Below the pieces are notes generated by a model. It worked only from the letters and a program-made list of their open reading frames with translations, was not told where the DNA came from and did no database searches. A stretch of 64,000 nucleotides of DNA from Rhizodiscina lignyota (Eukaryota; Ascomycota; Dothideomycetes; Aulographales; Rhizodiscinaceae). Of the stretch, positions 1 to 11,828 are shown piece by piece (within the stretch, counting starts at the first letter, position 1; every line of letters starts with the position of its first letter). Where the stretch lies: positions 2,046,001 to 2,110,000 of the forward strand of contig ML978125.1 of NCBI GenBank assembly GCA_010015805.1, read 5' to 3'. Made by a program: the position numbers and the translations under genes.

Positions 1-647
1 TCAGCACATAGGCGATTCAGTACCACCATCGAAGAAGTTTATCATCGATGCTTTCGCTGGCGCCGGTGGAAACGCCATAGCTTTCGCCCTCTCTGGCCGC
101 TGGGAGCGAGTCTTCGCTGTGGAAAAAGACCCTGAAGAACTCAAGTGCGCCAAACAGAATGCGAAAGTGTATGGCGTGGAGAAGAAGATATCCTTTGTCA
201 ATGGAGATTGCTTCAATATCATCAAGAACCGGTATTCGCACATGAGAGAAGAGGCTGTAATTTTTGCAAGTCCGCCATGGGGAGGTACGTACAGTTGCTC
301 AACCATAATTGAAGGACCAGATTAATTAACGTCTAGCAGGCCCCACATATCAGGCTGAGGATATCTTCGACCTCTCCAAGATGGAGCCTTACACGTTGAA
401 GAAACTCCACACCAGTTTCTCGAAGTACTTCTCCGAAATGGTCTTCTACCTTCCTCGAACTTCCGATCTGAATCAACTAGCTGCACTGGTAAAAGATGGC
501 GACCAAATCCAGGCTATCCACTACTGCATGACCGGTTTCAGTAAGGTGAGTATTCTTCAACAAAATTACCGTGTCGGACCTTTGCTTACGACATGCTAGG
601 CCCTGTGCGCTTATTACGGAGACTTCGCGGACATCCAAAAACCTTGA
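1..647 (+). CDS. TGS1: Trimethylguanosine synthase (TGS1-type RNA cap methyltransferase), 3' part
   Basis: The gene enters from outside the window and its last 178 codons are visible as 2..284, 340..545 and 600..647, with two GT..AG introns of 55 and 54 nt. The protein carries the SAM-binding motif I (DAFAGAGGNAIAF), the acidic residue of motif II (VFAVEKD) and the TGS1 catalytic signature SPPWGGP, split by the first intron. In the family the enzyme makes two successive N2 methylations of the m7G cap of snRNAs and snoRNAs in the nucleus and nucleolus. The downstream part (ILSK-like helical tail ending ..FADIQKP) fits the usual C-terminus. The upstream half, including the start, lies outside. 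A different class of SAM methyltransferase is unlikely because of the PPWGG motif. Confidence 0.9.
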
Positions 648-1189
648 TTATGCGGATGTCACACATAATGTGAGCAAATCACCTTACATGGATGTGTCGC
701 ATCAGAAAGCCTATCTCTTCGAACAACGCATTTTCTGGGACATGTAATGCGCTCACACATCAACTGCTGAGCCGGCCTCGGGGTATCGACGGGAAAAATA
801 GGGCGAGCATAATTGCATTTGAGAGTCAAAGGGTATCGAGTGAATTGAAGAAGAATGCAGGCACGATGGCAAGCTGTGGGGATGTGGTCTCAAAAAAGGT
901 GGTACGGTTCCGCCTTCACCTTACTATGGTCTTGCGTAGCATGGTCTGTTTAGGAGAAGCCCTTCATGCAGCGGAAATTCAGCGAAATTCGAATATTCCG
1001 CTGTCCGTTTACTCTCTTGAACCTTGATCGCAGTGATGTTCCAAAATGTGTTCTCGAACAAAGCGAAGTTCTTCCGTCTGGGTGTCAGAGCCATTTGCGT
1101 GAGATGCGCTTTTGAGCAGCGAACGCCTTATATCCAAGACAAGCCCGATAACTGCCTCCAAAAATTACAATTGCTGCCCTCTAACGCTA
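648..1189. other. Intergenic, convergent 3' flanks
   Basis: This stretch lies between the end of the TGS1-type gene and the end of the small secreted-protein gene on the opposite strand. Open frames here are short, lack splice partners and show no recognisable protein. Nothing else is seen. Confidence 0.5.
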
Positions 1190-1923
1190 CTAGCCCTCAA
1201 TCGGCTGGATAGGTATGGCGACCTTTGGCACATGCGAATTGGAGCCTGGATCGTGGCCAGCGGCAGTCTGCATCGGCCGGATATGCTCGTCGGTGTAGTC
1301 CGCAAGGTACCAGGACGTCGTCGGGGCGAGGTGCTTGGGCATGTGGTCGTTGCCGTGAGGCACGACAGGGGTAGCGTCCGGACCCGGGTCGACGAGAGGA
1401 CCTGAGTACGGCAGTGTTGCGGTCGCCGTGGCCGCTTGCAGCGAAGTCGAAACAGACCTCGAGACGCTCGTAGTTGGAGGGTCCTGGTGTACGTAGAACG
1501 ACTGGAAGACCGGAATATTGGTCACGTGTGCGACCGCGCCACTCGTGACGGTGACGAACGTCTGTGGAATATGAACGTCACCGCTCTGCCATTGAGGAGT
1601 GGCCCAGGACGCAGATGGTTCAATAGGGTGAGCGGCGCTACTGCTACATTAGTGCCGGAGCCAAGGAGGAGTCTCTGAACGCAAGTGCAAAGTTTGGTAG
1701 AGTGCATTGAAACAATACGAAATCCGTATTGCTTCTGTCGGCGAACAGCGCCAGACAGTTGATTTTTAAAGGCTAAGCAGTCTTCCATAGCTGCTCGACC
1801 ATGGCAGGAAAGCGCGTAATATATTGAAAGAAACATCTTCAATCGGAACTACTCACGCTGGGAGAACAAGTGCTGCAAAAGCAGACGCATAGGCCGTAGC
1901 CTTGGAGATGATTCGACTTTCAT
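1190..1923 (-). CDS. Putative small secreted protein, Ser/Thr/Pro-rich; start out of phase
   Basis: Exon 2 is 1190..1640 and is preceded by a 216-nt intron (1641..1856, donor GTGAGT, acceptor GCAG) and a short exon 1 (1857..1923). Read in the frame that joins exon 2, exon 1 encodes a typical signal peptide core (KATAYASAFAALVLPA). The mature part, about 149 residues, begins AHPIEPSASWATPQWQ, is rich in Ser, Thr and Pro, and has no cysteines that I can see. The only ATG with a good context (TCAATATGAAAG at 1923) is one base out of phase with this signal peptide, so either the assembly lost a base, the gene is damaged, or translation starts in an unseen upstream exon. A TATA box sits about 135 bp upstream. 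No family is recognised; a wall-associated or effector-like role would be a guess. Confidence 0.5.
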
Positions 1924-3620
1924 ATTGAAGTGTTTGGAGTTGACTAGCTGTTGTAGCTTGTGATGTGTGATGTGGAGTGCGTAGAATGTCTGGCTGAGCT
2001 GATCGTGTTGGAGATGAGATGGAATTTGAGAATAGAAAGAGTGAAGGTTGCTAGGCTTATATACACCTAGCCCAGATCAAAATTGATGACCGTTGAAAAT
2101 ATGGTGACCACTCCATAGCGCATTGGTTCCTGGTTCAGATTGTCGAAGCCGCAACCGTTACCATTAACCGCGGAGTCAATGAAATATCACACAGAGTATT
2201 GGTCGAAACGATCCATCTGGAATATCTCTTCGAGTACTCCGGGTTTACATCTTCGTAATCAGAGATCTGCAAGTTGGAGTTCTCCATTGAACCCATCTCA
2301 AATCCAATTCGAGAACATCAAAGAGATCCGAGCACATCCACGCTACGATATGGGAAGGCAAATTGGAAATGTTTCTTGCTCTTCATGGCTCCATTGAACA
2401 GGTGAGGTTGATCTAAATCATCGAATGGTTGGTTCGATAAGCACAATACATGTACGCTGCAAAGGAAATTCCAACAAGCGTGAGACCTTGAGAAAATAGC
2501 AGCACGCAAAGCTAAACGATGGCTTGATGAGCATGACTGGTTGTCAAGTAAACAACAAAAAAGTACATCGAAAGAGCATAAACTGGGAAACATGAAGCCG
2601 AGCGTGAAGGTGTCTGGTATGTACTGAGAACGCTCCCCGCACGTCATTGTCAAGCCGGACATGGAGTGGTAATTTGCGAGCTCTAGAGTTCCTAGCTCTC
2701 GAGGTTTGTTCACACGCACTGTCGCGAATCAACTTAACCTGCTCGAGAAGTACTTTCCTGACGCCGTTTGGAGACACCGCGCGAGAAAAGCACAGCGTGT
2801 CTGGTTCAGCGCTAGCTCATGGTACACAATTTCATGTCGTTAGATTCGAGGTCGAGCAGGTCAGCTGTCCAGCAGATTTCAACGAGGGTGCCAGGCCATG
2901 AGCCAGTTCTTGGAGGATGTTCGTGGAGGAAGTACTGCAGTGAAGTGTCTGGACCCCATTAAGATCACACCACCAAGGGAACAAGGCCCGCGGTTCCAAG
3001 GTGAAACAGAGTCTAGCTTTGCAGGAACACTTCGCACACGACGAATCGTGAGTGCTTGAAAGAAAGAAAGGACGGTGTAACGATGGGGTTTTTCACCGCT
3101 TCCAGTTATCACGATGCGTCGTCAACACGTGTTCTGGTGCTCCGCGCTCCGCGCCACGGCGCCCTAAAGCAGTCTCATATGCCAGCAGTGATAGACGGCA
3201 TTTATCTGCGATGCCATTACTCTACTTTTGTAAACAAATGAAGCTGGATTTGATAGATTTGGAGAGCGCCGAGGGAAAAGAACTTGACTACGCTCTTGAG
3301 GAGACTATCCACCCCGAAAACGAGCCTTCCGATCGTTCTCAACAGAAATCAAATACGGATAAGGAAACAGCCTGTTAGACCGCCTGGATAAAAATGGAGG
3401 AAAGGAAGACTGGCATCAAAGCCAATCGGCCTGCAACAACGTCACCTCCCGCGGGCTTTCTTCTGCAGCGTCTCACATCCCGCACCCAAGCTAACCTGAG
3501 CTCCGAAATTTCCAACAAACACCGCCGAAAATTTCTCAATTGCAAACCTTCTCTCAAATATCTTCTCCTCAGTACTTCAATTGAGCTCCTTCACACCAAT
3601 TACAATACCAAACCTTCAAA
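1924..3620. other. Intergenic, 1.7 kb between divergent genes
   Basis: Apart from the leader and TATA box of the secreted-protein gene on the left and a pyrimidine/CA-rich leader just before the HAD gene on the right (about 3530-3620), no gene is supported. Frames of up to 133 codons occur but have low-complexity or unlikely composition and no splice support. Confidence 0.5.
2056..2063 (-). promoter_or_regulatory. TATA box of the small secreted-protein gene
   Basis: On the minus strand the sequence reads TATATAAG, lies about 133 bp upstream of the candidate ATG at 1923, and is followed by a CT/CA-rich leader typical of fungal 5' UTRs. It sits inside a 20-bp stretch whose ends form a CTAGG/CCTAG inverted repeat (2051-2070). 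Confidence 0.5.
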
Positions 3621-4509
3621 ATGTCTCCGGTACGTGTCTCTGTAAAGCTGCACAGCGTCCCAACCCCACCAAACAAGCTCGAACAAAAGCTCACCGAAAG
3701 CCCTGCAGATCAAGTATGTCCTCCTCGACTGCGACAACACGCTCTGCTTGTCGGAGCGTCTCGCCTTCGAGGCCTGCGCCGACCTGACCAACGAGATCAT
3801 GGAGAAGAAGGGTCTCCCTGAGCGTTACACCACCGACTCTCTCCTCGAGGACTTCGTCGGCCAGAACTTCCGTGGCATGTGTCTCGGCCTGCAGAAGAAG
3901 CACAACTTCACAATGGCCCCTGAGGAGCTCGAGAGCTACGTCGGCCAGGAGCTCGACCGTGTCACGCAGAAGCTGGCCCAGAAGTGCCAGCCCTGCCCTG
4001 GCGCGCCCGAGAAGCTCGAGTGGCTCAAGCAGCAGGGCTACCCGATGAGCGTCGTCTCCACCAGCGCCAAGTCCCGTGTGCTCGCTTCCCTGGTCAAGAC
4101 GGACCAGATGAAGTACTTCACCGATGAGCACGTCTACAGCGCCGCCACCAGCTTGAACCCTCCCTCCAGCAAGCCTGACCCGAAGATCTACCTCTACGCC
4201 TGCGAGCAGCTCGGTGTCAAGCCCGAGGAGTGCGTCACCGTCGAGGATAGCAGGAGCGGTGCTACCGCGGCCATGCGCGCTGGCATCCCTCTCATTGGCT
4301 ACGTAAGTCTTCAATTGCCTCTCAATTGAGATGTTCCGCGGACAAGCACTAACAGGCACCAGGTTGGTGTCTACGGCATCGAGGAGGGCAAGGAGAAGAT
4401 GGACCAGATGGCCAAGATCCTCACCGAGCAGTGCAAGGCCGACGTCATCATGTACGACTGGAAGGAGTTCCCCGAGTGCCTGAAGAAGATTGAGGAAAGC
4501 ATGAAGTAG
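3621..4509 (+). CDS. HAD-superfamily phosphatase (beta-phosphoglucomutase/CbbY-like)
   Basis: Three exons (3621..3629, 3709..4302, 4363..4509) give 249 residues. The first exon holds only three codons, and the leader ending CTTCAAAATG gives a good start. All four HAD motifs are visible: motif I LLDCDNT (nucleophile and acid/base Asp near residues 10 and 12), motif II VVSTSAK, the motif III lysine in SKPDPKIY, and motif IV TVEDSRSG. A helical cap lies between motifs I and II (about residues 18-90). Such enzymes remove phosphate from sugar phosphates or nucleotides in the cytosol; the substrate cannot be told from sequence. The codons are strongly biased to C-ending forms (for example ctc, gag, aag), which suggests high expression, and this bias produces a long spurious antisense frame. 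Confidence 0.85.
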
Positions 4510-4849
4510 TTGTCGACACACTAAAAGTTTGCCTTACTTGAGGCCCTGAACGACATGAGGAAGACGACATGAGGCATGAACTTTCACGAGGCATGATAGA
4601 CTTGAAAGAAGCGGATACAGCAGACACAGCGGATACAGCGTTGCGGCAGCGGTCGTTACTCTCCTTTGTACTGGAACACTGAATGGAACTGCTATCTCTT
4701 GATCATCTTGCTTCTCAACTGCTCGTTGCTATGTGTCATGCCCTGAAGACAACGAAACCACAAGTCCTGGCACTAATCCTCATGCCCGTATTCCACATTC
4801 ATGGTTCGATGAGGCAACCATCGCCAGTAAACTCATCCAAGCCGCTACC
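4510..4849. other. Intergenic between convergent genes; short direct repeat
   Basis: This is a short 3' flank. A small imperfect repeat of GCGGATACAGC/ACAC units lies at about 4611-4640, in the expected 3' UTR of the HAD gene. Nothing else is seen. Confidence 0.4.
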
Positions 4850-6625
4850 TTAAAGAGTGAACTTGAATCCAGGCTGCCCTTCAATCGGCTTCTTGATCGT
4901 CCCATTGTCCACCTTTCTGTTATTCGTAATGAAATAGACGGTCATGCCAGAAACCATGAGCAGGATGAAGAACTGCAAGCCTGCCGTCGTCCACAGCCCA
5001 TTCACATACTTCGGCGCATCCTGCTCTCGAAACACCGTCGACGCGATAATACCTCCGACTGCACCAAAGCCAATCTGCAAGCCACTGCCGACGGCTCGCT
5101 TAGACTGCATGCGGATATTGTTGGACTGATATGCGAGGATAGCAGGGATATTGCCCTGACAGCTGGTGGTACCAAGGAAGATGCCAAAATAGCGGACGCC
5201 GTCGTTGTGATGATAGGCAACAATCATGAGTCCGGTAAGGCAAATGAGGGCTTGTATGGCGATAACAGGGGCTCTAATCCTATACTTGTCGCCTACCCAT
5301 GCAAAGGCCATGGACGTGAAGAAGGCTGCACAAGCAGGAGGAGCGGACAAGGCGTTCGAAGCTCCGGCACTATAGCCCATACCCTATGTAGTGTGAGCGG
5401 CAGAACATCGGTGATGATGGTTTTACACACCCTGAGAATGGTAGGCGTGAAGTAAGCAAACGCATATGCTGGCATGACGGTCGACATGAACATTAAAGCA
5501 CTAAAATAAGCGTGGTTAGCGAACTACAGTTTGAGAGTGATTCGGCCACATACAATACCCAAAGCTTAAAGTCCTTGAGATTATTAAAGAATTTTGGCCA
5601 CGTCAATGGGTCGGGCTCAGCATCCCCTCGGTCGATCTCAATCCGCTCTTGAATAAATGTGGCTTCTGCAGGCGTCAAGAATTTCTTCTCCGCGGCCTTG
5701 TCTGGGAAATCCATGATGAGCCACCATGCCACAATTGAAGTGACAATCGTTAAGAGACCTTCGATGATCTAGTTGCTGTGAGAAATCGGGGTCGACACAG
5801 TCGCATTACCACGCCGGACACTCTTGGAGCACTCACGAAGATCCACTGCCATCCTCGGAGTCCCCCGAGACCTTCCATTTGCATGAGTCCATAAGCCAGA
5901 ATGTTTGCCAATCCCCCAACAAACACGGACGTCAGATAGAACGCCGCAAGGCTATGGAACGTTAGCGGAAACGTTCCGCAGTATAGGGTGAAAGTATCAT
6001 GATTACCGCTTCTGGACGTCGTATCGGACGTGCCAGCAGGTAATTAGGTAAGCACAACCTGGAAAAAACCCAGACTCAAAGAGGCCCAGGAAAGCACGGC
6101 ACACTGCAAGTGATCTCCAGTCCTTCACAAAGCCCTGGCCAAGCATTACCAGACCCCACGCAAAGGCAATTGCAGACAGCCAGTTTGCGCTCCCGACCTT
6201 GCGGAGGATAATGTTGGATGGGATCTGAGAGAGGATCAGCTTCTGGGAGTTGGTCACGAATCGAGCAACGACTGACCTCAAAGATAAAATACCCAATGAA
6301 GAATACAACAAGAGCAGTCGTATATCTGTTTCCAACAGAGAGCTCGAGGTCTTCATCCATTCCAGCGACACGGGCATTGGAGATCTGCTCAGAATTAGCT
6401 CGCTTTCAGACAATAAGGGATACGGTTGCGGACATTGGTCCTGTCGATCAAAGCAATCGAATAGAGAGCTCCCAAGATTGGCAGGAGTCTGAGGTCGACC
6501 TTTCTAATCAACTTGTGCTCCTGGTGCTTATCAAACGCTGGAACATCGCTGAGTTCGTCGGGTTGCTTCTCCGTACGCGCAGCTTCAATGTGCTGAATGG
6601 AGGGTTTCTCTACTTCGATCTTCAT
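4850..6625 (-). CDS. MFS permease, DAL5/allantoate (anion:cation symporter) family
   Basis: Seven exons fit in phase: 6434..6625, 6277..6384, 6007..6224, 5837..5951, 5554..5768, 5431..5500 and 4850..5383, encoding 483 residues with introns of 47-68 nt. The cytosolic N-terminus leads into the family hallmark LIDRTN..NARVAGM in the first membrane segment and loop. About 12 membrane helices follow, with the acidic central loop after helix 6 (FLTPAEATFIQERIEIDRGD) typical of DAL5 relatives, and a basic C-terminus. Members import allantoate, ureidosuccinate, nicotinate, pantothenate or other small organic anions across the plasma membrane. The exact substrate is not readable. The first donor (GTCCGC) is weak, but it is the only one that restores the conserved frame. 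Confidence 0.85.
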
Positions 6626-8746
6626 ACTACTATTTGTGATATTTAGAATGATGTTGAGAAAAGACAAGAAATCAGTAGAGTTGAAGGAGACGCAGAAGAT
6701 GGAATCAGAGGAAGCGAGAGGGCACAATAGCTTTGATGCCTAGATCGTTTCGATCGCCTCCATGATGGCAACATTTAAATGAAATCATGATACAAACCCA
6801 TCCCAAGCCTGATGTTCGTGACCTTGTCGCGCCCAGCTTCCGCCACGGAAAGCTGAGCTGCACCCCGCAATACCAAGAAACTTCGCATACTTTTACAATG
6901 AATCGTGGGTCTATATCGGGCCTTCTGCAGCCAGAGCGATTGTTTTCTGACACCATTGGGTTGTCTTGGGTCCATGGTTGCTCTTGGGATGGGCTCGACT
7001 CAGCTCTAGGCGAGCTCTTTATCGCGTTTCAGGCCTCATATATTGCATATGGAGAGTTTTTGTTGCGAACGATTCAAGTAATCTCTGCCTTGTAAGGCCC
7101 ATCCTTAGACTCTATTGACCGAACATTGGTGTTCAAATGGCCGAAATAGCAGCATAACTATGCTCGCGGTTTGGGGCAAAGTCTGGAAATATTTGAGACC
7201 CTAGTAAGAGTTCCAGCAGTTCCCGCTCATTTGCCTGTACCGAGCTATCATTGTTGCACTGTGAATGCGGGGCGCGAAGTTGCCCGAGTACATGTATTTG
7301 CCGGTCCAGACAAACAAGCGCAAGACTGCCAAATAATGGCCCAAGGTCGTCCCGACACGCGTATAGGTATTCATTGGCGCCGAGCGTTGTGAGTGGGCAC
7401 TCCGCGCAAGACGTATGCTGGCACATCGAGGTTGGCATATTGGCACTGATATCTCCCGCAACGTCTGGGTCGAAAGACTCCGGTAGATCCAGGCATATTT
7501 CGGCAGATTCGATTTGAAGTTTCCTGTCAAGCTAGCAACTCGAGGAAACTGTGAGAGGAGAAATTTTGCCCAAAGCGGAAATTTGTTGGGGGAGATGAGA
7601 CGATGTGAAAGGCCAATGGACTACGTCAACAACAAAGAGAATTAGCAGTCCCAGCGGAATTTGGTCCACTTACCTAGTAGTAGTATCCCCGCTATGTACC
7701 AAGAATGGAATCACTTAGCATTCTAGAGCGGCATTCTACGCTGAATTCGCTCGCTCAAGAATGGGCTCGTGACGCGTCTTTCCAAGTTTCTCTACCCGCA
7801 GATCATCACATCATGTGACACCACGGTTCACACAGCATACACACAGCATATTTGAAGTGCATGTGTTCGGTGCCCGTGAGCCTCAGACTCACGAAGAGAT
7901 GTAATGTGATAGAGGCTGTTTGCTGAGCCGGATATCCAAAATCCTGAAACAGATATGCCATGCGCTTGTACGATATGTGTAGCAGAAGAGCCACAGGATC
8001 ATCAGTCTGGCCAATGCGCCCACATTATCCGGTAATCAAGGATCGCCACAGGGACGGGGCCTTGTCTCCCTTCTGTTCCATCTCTTGTCGCGGCATCTTT
8101 CCATCTGAAGCCTAATCATCACCTGCTCGTCACCTGCGCCGCAAGGTGATGCTGATGCTATCATATGTGGCTCAGTGGCTGAGCAACTGCGGAGGTGAAC
8201 GAGTGGAGTGGAGAAGGGAGGGCGGCGTGAGAGTGGGTCGATTTACAATATTGGCTGGTGAGCTTCAGCGTCCATTCAGGAGCGTCGGAGTGGTCCACAA
8301 CAGGACTCGATCCTCGTCATCACTGGCGGGAAGGTAGGATCGGGTGGGACATGCGTGAAGAGCCTTTCCTTGCTGGAGTGACGTGCCGTGCGGAGAGAGG
8401 CTCCGTGCTGCACCTCGCAAATTTCCGCGCAAACTTGACGCTTCCGGCAGCGAGTGTGGCTTGTCCAGCACCAGCTTGCGTCAATGGTGCGTGCGCGAGC
8501 AGGGATCTGAGTGGAAGCGTGGATGACGTAGCGAGCAGCGGTCGTGCCTGCCAGGGAACTTAAGGTTGCAAGACATTGGAATCACGTCTCCTGTTTTTCG
8601 CCTCTCCTCTATTTTCGCCTATAACTCTACTGCCTGCTGCCGTCAGCAAACCATCGACATCTGCGAATCAATTCGGTTGTTCGCTCAACTTTTACTTCAC
8701 CCTTTCAGTCTCGAAATCATCGTCGTCCACCGATCCACTCGCCACT
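6626..8746. other. Intergenic, 2.1 kb between divergent membrane-protein genes
   Basis: No convincing coding region is seen. Open frames of up to 109 codons are mutually antisense and have no splice support or family resemblance. The right end (about 8570-8746) is a CT-rich stretch that is probably the 5' UTR of the MARVEL-like gene. Confidence 0.45.
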
Positions 8747-9658
8747 ATGGGTCGCCTTGGGGGCACCGCTCTTAAGCTCTGCCAAACAGTCCTCTATGCC
8801 ATCGAATTCTGCGCTGCAGGAATCGTTCTCGGCATCTACTCCTGGTTCCTTTGGTGGTTGCACCACAACCATGTCGGTATCCCAACGTGGGAGAAAGCAG
8901 TCGAGGGCCTTTCGGGCGCCGCGTGTCTCTACTTGATCTTCGCCGTCGTGCTCACGTGCTGCTTGGGTGGCATTACCTTCTTCGCTTTCCTTGCCATCCT
9001 CCTGGACGTGCTCTTCTGCGGCGCATTTATCGCAATTGCGGTGATGACTAGGGATGGCGCCGACAGCTGCTCGAAGAACACCTACGTCCATACCCCGATC
9101 GGTAATGGCCGTGGAAGCACCGACATCAAAGACGCGACAGACCTTTCCTTTGCATGCCGCCTGAACAAGGTTGCCTTCGCAGTGTCTATCATTGGAGCGT
9201 AAGTCTACCAGTTTGCGCCTGAAATCTTGCAATTGCTGACCCATCATAGTGGCCTGTTCGCCGTCTCCGCTCTCATCCAACTCGCCATCGGCCGCAACCA
9301 TCAGAAGGAGAAGCGCTTCGGTCCAAGCCCAAAGAACAACTACACTTCTGGCAGCGGTACACGTTGGTTCAGTCGCCGTCGGGGCCCGAAGACCACCCGC
9401 GACGCCTATGCCAAGGACGCCGAAACTGGAATTGTTGGCGATGGTGCTACTGGCCTTACCGCTCCAGATAATACGACTATGCGCCCCTCTGCTGACACTG
9501 GTTACACTGGCTCGACGATGGGAAACAACAACCCTTACGTTCATGACAAGTACAACACGCCAGCGATGCCAACCCACGGCGGTTATCACACTGCACCTAC
9601 CGGTACTGGTGTCAATCCCTACGGCTACGACAATACCGCCAGGCCTACCAACTTCTAA
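8747..9658 (+). CDS. Four-helix membrane protein, MARVEL-domain-like
   Basis: Two exons (8747..9198, 9250..9658) encode 286 residues. The start ATGGGTCGCCTTGGG is preceded by a CT-rich leader with a CACT context and is the first ATG directly before the hydrophobic domain. Four membrane segments lie at about residues 12-35, 53-75, 78-99 and 145-165, with a Cys-containing loop between the third and fourth, as in fungal MARVEL-like proteins of the plasma membrane and eisosomes. The tail (about 115 residues) is hydrophilic and rich in Gly, Tyr, Thr and Pro with repeated GYT/TGTG-type motifs. Function is unknown beyond membrane organisation inferred from the family. A frame with a longer N-terminus from 8576 exists but reads through the leader and is rejected. 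Confidence 0.75.
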
Positions 9659-10277
9659 TTAGCTGAAGGATGTATCAGCTAGGCATTCCAATCTTCATGC
9701 GCATTCGCATTGAAGCTCAGTGGATAATGGACGGCGTTGATGACATCATTGGTTAAGAAGACCAGGATGATGTCAGGGACGGAGATGAATTTGATTTTAA
9801 CAGCACAAGATACCACGTCTCGTTCAATTGTATGATAAGCACGAGGGACAGTGGATATACCGCATAAGGGACGGAATGGGTTGGAGAGTCTTTACCTCGC
9901 CTTTACGACTGTATGATAAAACTCCATAACGAACTAAACAATTTAAATGCACTCTTCAATATCTTATAGCGTCATTGTTAGCCCATTGCAAGCTCCATGA
10001 AACGGTATCGTTTGTGGGCCCGAATTAAAGCCCTCGAATTCAAGTCTAATGCTTGACGAGTTTTCTTTTTTGAATCGTTGCATTATCACCTCGTTCGCGT
10101 ATCCCGTCCGTGCATGTGTGAAGCGTGGTGGCGGAGTCATGCGCGATCGCGGGCCCTGACAGATGAACATGGATGCGACTCCTCGACAGACCAGAGCTGA
10201 ACAGCACTTATAATCCCGCAAGATGTCCTTTGTCAGAGGCATTCCCCAGCTGCTGCACTCGAGCTCGTTTGCCCGAG
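9659..10277. other. Intergenic
   Basis: This holds the 3' flank of the MARVEL-like gene (AT-rich around 9780-9960) and the promoter region of the CorA-like gene. An in-frame upstream ATG at 10173 could extend the CorA-like protein by 35 residues. Nothing else is seen. Confidence 0.4.
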
Positions 10278-11650
10278 ATGGTCGTCACAGTCATCGACAC
10301 CCGCTCATCTCGCCGTATCGGCTTCGAGAACATCGAGTCCAGAGACACCGCCGCATTGCGGAAGCGCCTGAGCGATGGCTTCCAGGGTGAACGCATTATC
10401 GATGCGCAGAGATGCTCAAAGGAAACATGCGAGGAACTCAGCAGGCAGTACATGTTCGACATTGAGCTTCTGGAATGGGCGCAGGGTCCGTCATCGTCTG
10501 ATTCTGCAAAGGGCCAGGCTGAGGTGATGGACAAGGTGTGGCACTTCCAGAACAATGTAAACAATGTCAGGGTGTTCTTGGGCTTCGACTGCTTGAGGAT
10601 ATTGTCAGAAGAGCTTCATCCTGAATTCGGCATCTTAGGCCGAATGAAGCCACGCTTCCAACTTGCGAGTGCGAGAGCACGGAAGCCACTCCCGGTCTTT
10701 ACGCGTCGATTTTCTTGCGGAATCATCGTAGAAAAACAGATGATATCAGAAAGGCCGCGGGAGTCACATGTCTTCCGGACGTTATTCATTTGCGAATCTC
10801 CTCAGGCAGGACTTCAAGACACCATGCCTTATCTCAGATACCAACTCTGGGACATGTCCATGTCTCCACTGAGCTTCCTCGAAGACGTCGTCGGAGCGCT
10901 CGTTAGCGACATAGAGGAAGTTGTTGATCATGCATCCATGCACGTCAGTATGGTGGTAAGTCTTCTCTGACGGCAATTGGTTCCTTCATTGACTGGAATC
11001 AGGAAGATGACATGCTTGGAAATGATAATCCAGCGAGCATGCACTACGCATCACGGTTAGTTCGCGATAGACTAGCGTGGGCATCGCTTGTGACTGTCAT
11101 CAAGTCGATGCTCCAGTACACGTCTCGGCTTGCAGAGACGCTTGGTGAATTCCTATCAGATACTCCGATCTTGATGACCGAACGAGACGACCTAACGAAG
11201 CTGCTGGAGCGTGTCGAGTCCGAATTAGTAACCAGGACTGAATTCCTTATTGGGCTTGTAAGAAGTGATTAATAAATAAGACTCGGGCAAAGCTAACCAT
11301 CACAGAACACGAATGTAGCGAACCTAGAAGAAGCAAGAGCAGCTGTCGAGCAAGGAGAAAGCTTGAAACGTATATCTTGGCTGACGTTTATCTTCCTGCC
11401 ACTGATGTTCATGGCAGTAAGACCACTACTGGTAGGACACAGTATGACGGGGCTAATTCGCAATTAGAGTATCTTCGGTATGAACGTCGATTGGTTTGCA
11501 AACAACCCTGAAGCAAAGTGGTATTTTGTCGCTGCTGCTGTACAACTTGTGGTTGTCCTTGCAGTGTATGTCGGCACAAAGTATTATATGCGGAGGAAGA
11601 AACGAGAAAACTACTCCGCTGAGTACTGGAGAGGGTTAGACGAAGTTTGA
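10278..11650 (+). CDS. CorA-like Mg2+ transporter-family protein with GMN motif
   Basis: Four exons (10278..10955, 11003..11257, 11306..11416, 11468..11650) give 408 residues; an upstream ATG at 10173 would add 35. The soluble N-terminal two thirds end in a long helix (ERDDLTKLLERVESEL and the following EEARAAVEQGESLKR). A membrane helix (ISWLTFIFLPLMFMA) runs directly into SIFGMNVDW, which contains the Gly-Met-Asn selectivity signature of CorA channels, and a second helix follows (YFVAAAVQLVVVLAVYVG) before a basic tail. This is the two-helix CorA layout. The large, poorly conserved N-terminal domain is of the type seen in many filamentous-fungal CorA-like proteins whose ion specificity is untested. 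The last intron separates the first transmembrane helix from the GMN loop. Confidence 0.8.
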
Positions 11651-11828
11651 ACAAAAGCGAATCGCCAGCGCCGGAATCGACAAGTGATGAAGGGGGACCC
11701 ATTCGACAGCAACAATCGCAGAGGACCTCTTGATGAACACCATTGCATCTCGCTCTTTCCCTCCAGAAAGCCAACCTGAATTGTATTATCAAGGAGCCTT
11801 TGTCGCATCACGACCCCGCCGAAAGTGG

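Noticed and set aside
2318-2719. 133-codon minus-strand frame in the intergenic region
   Set aside because: Its composition is unlike neighbouring proteins, with no domain and no splice or promoter support.
3691-4521. 276-codon open frame antisense to the HAD gene
   Set aside because: It mirrors the strong C-ending codon bias of the real gene, is Leu/Val/Gly-rich without a domain, and spans the real introns.
8717-9589. 290-codon open frame antisense to the MARVEL-like gene
   Set aside because: It overlaps both true exons and the intron, and has biased composition with no recognisable family.
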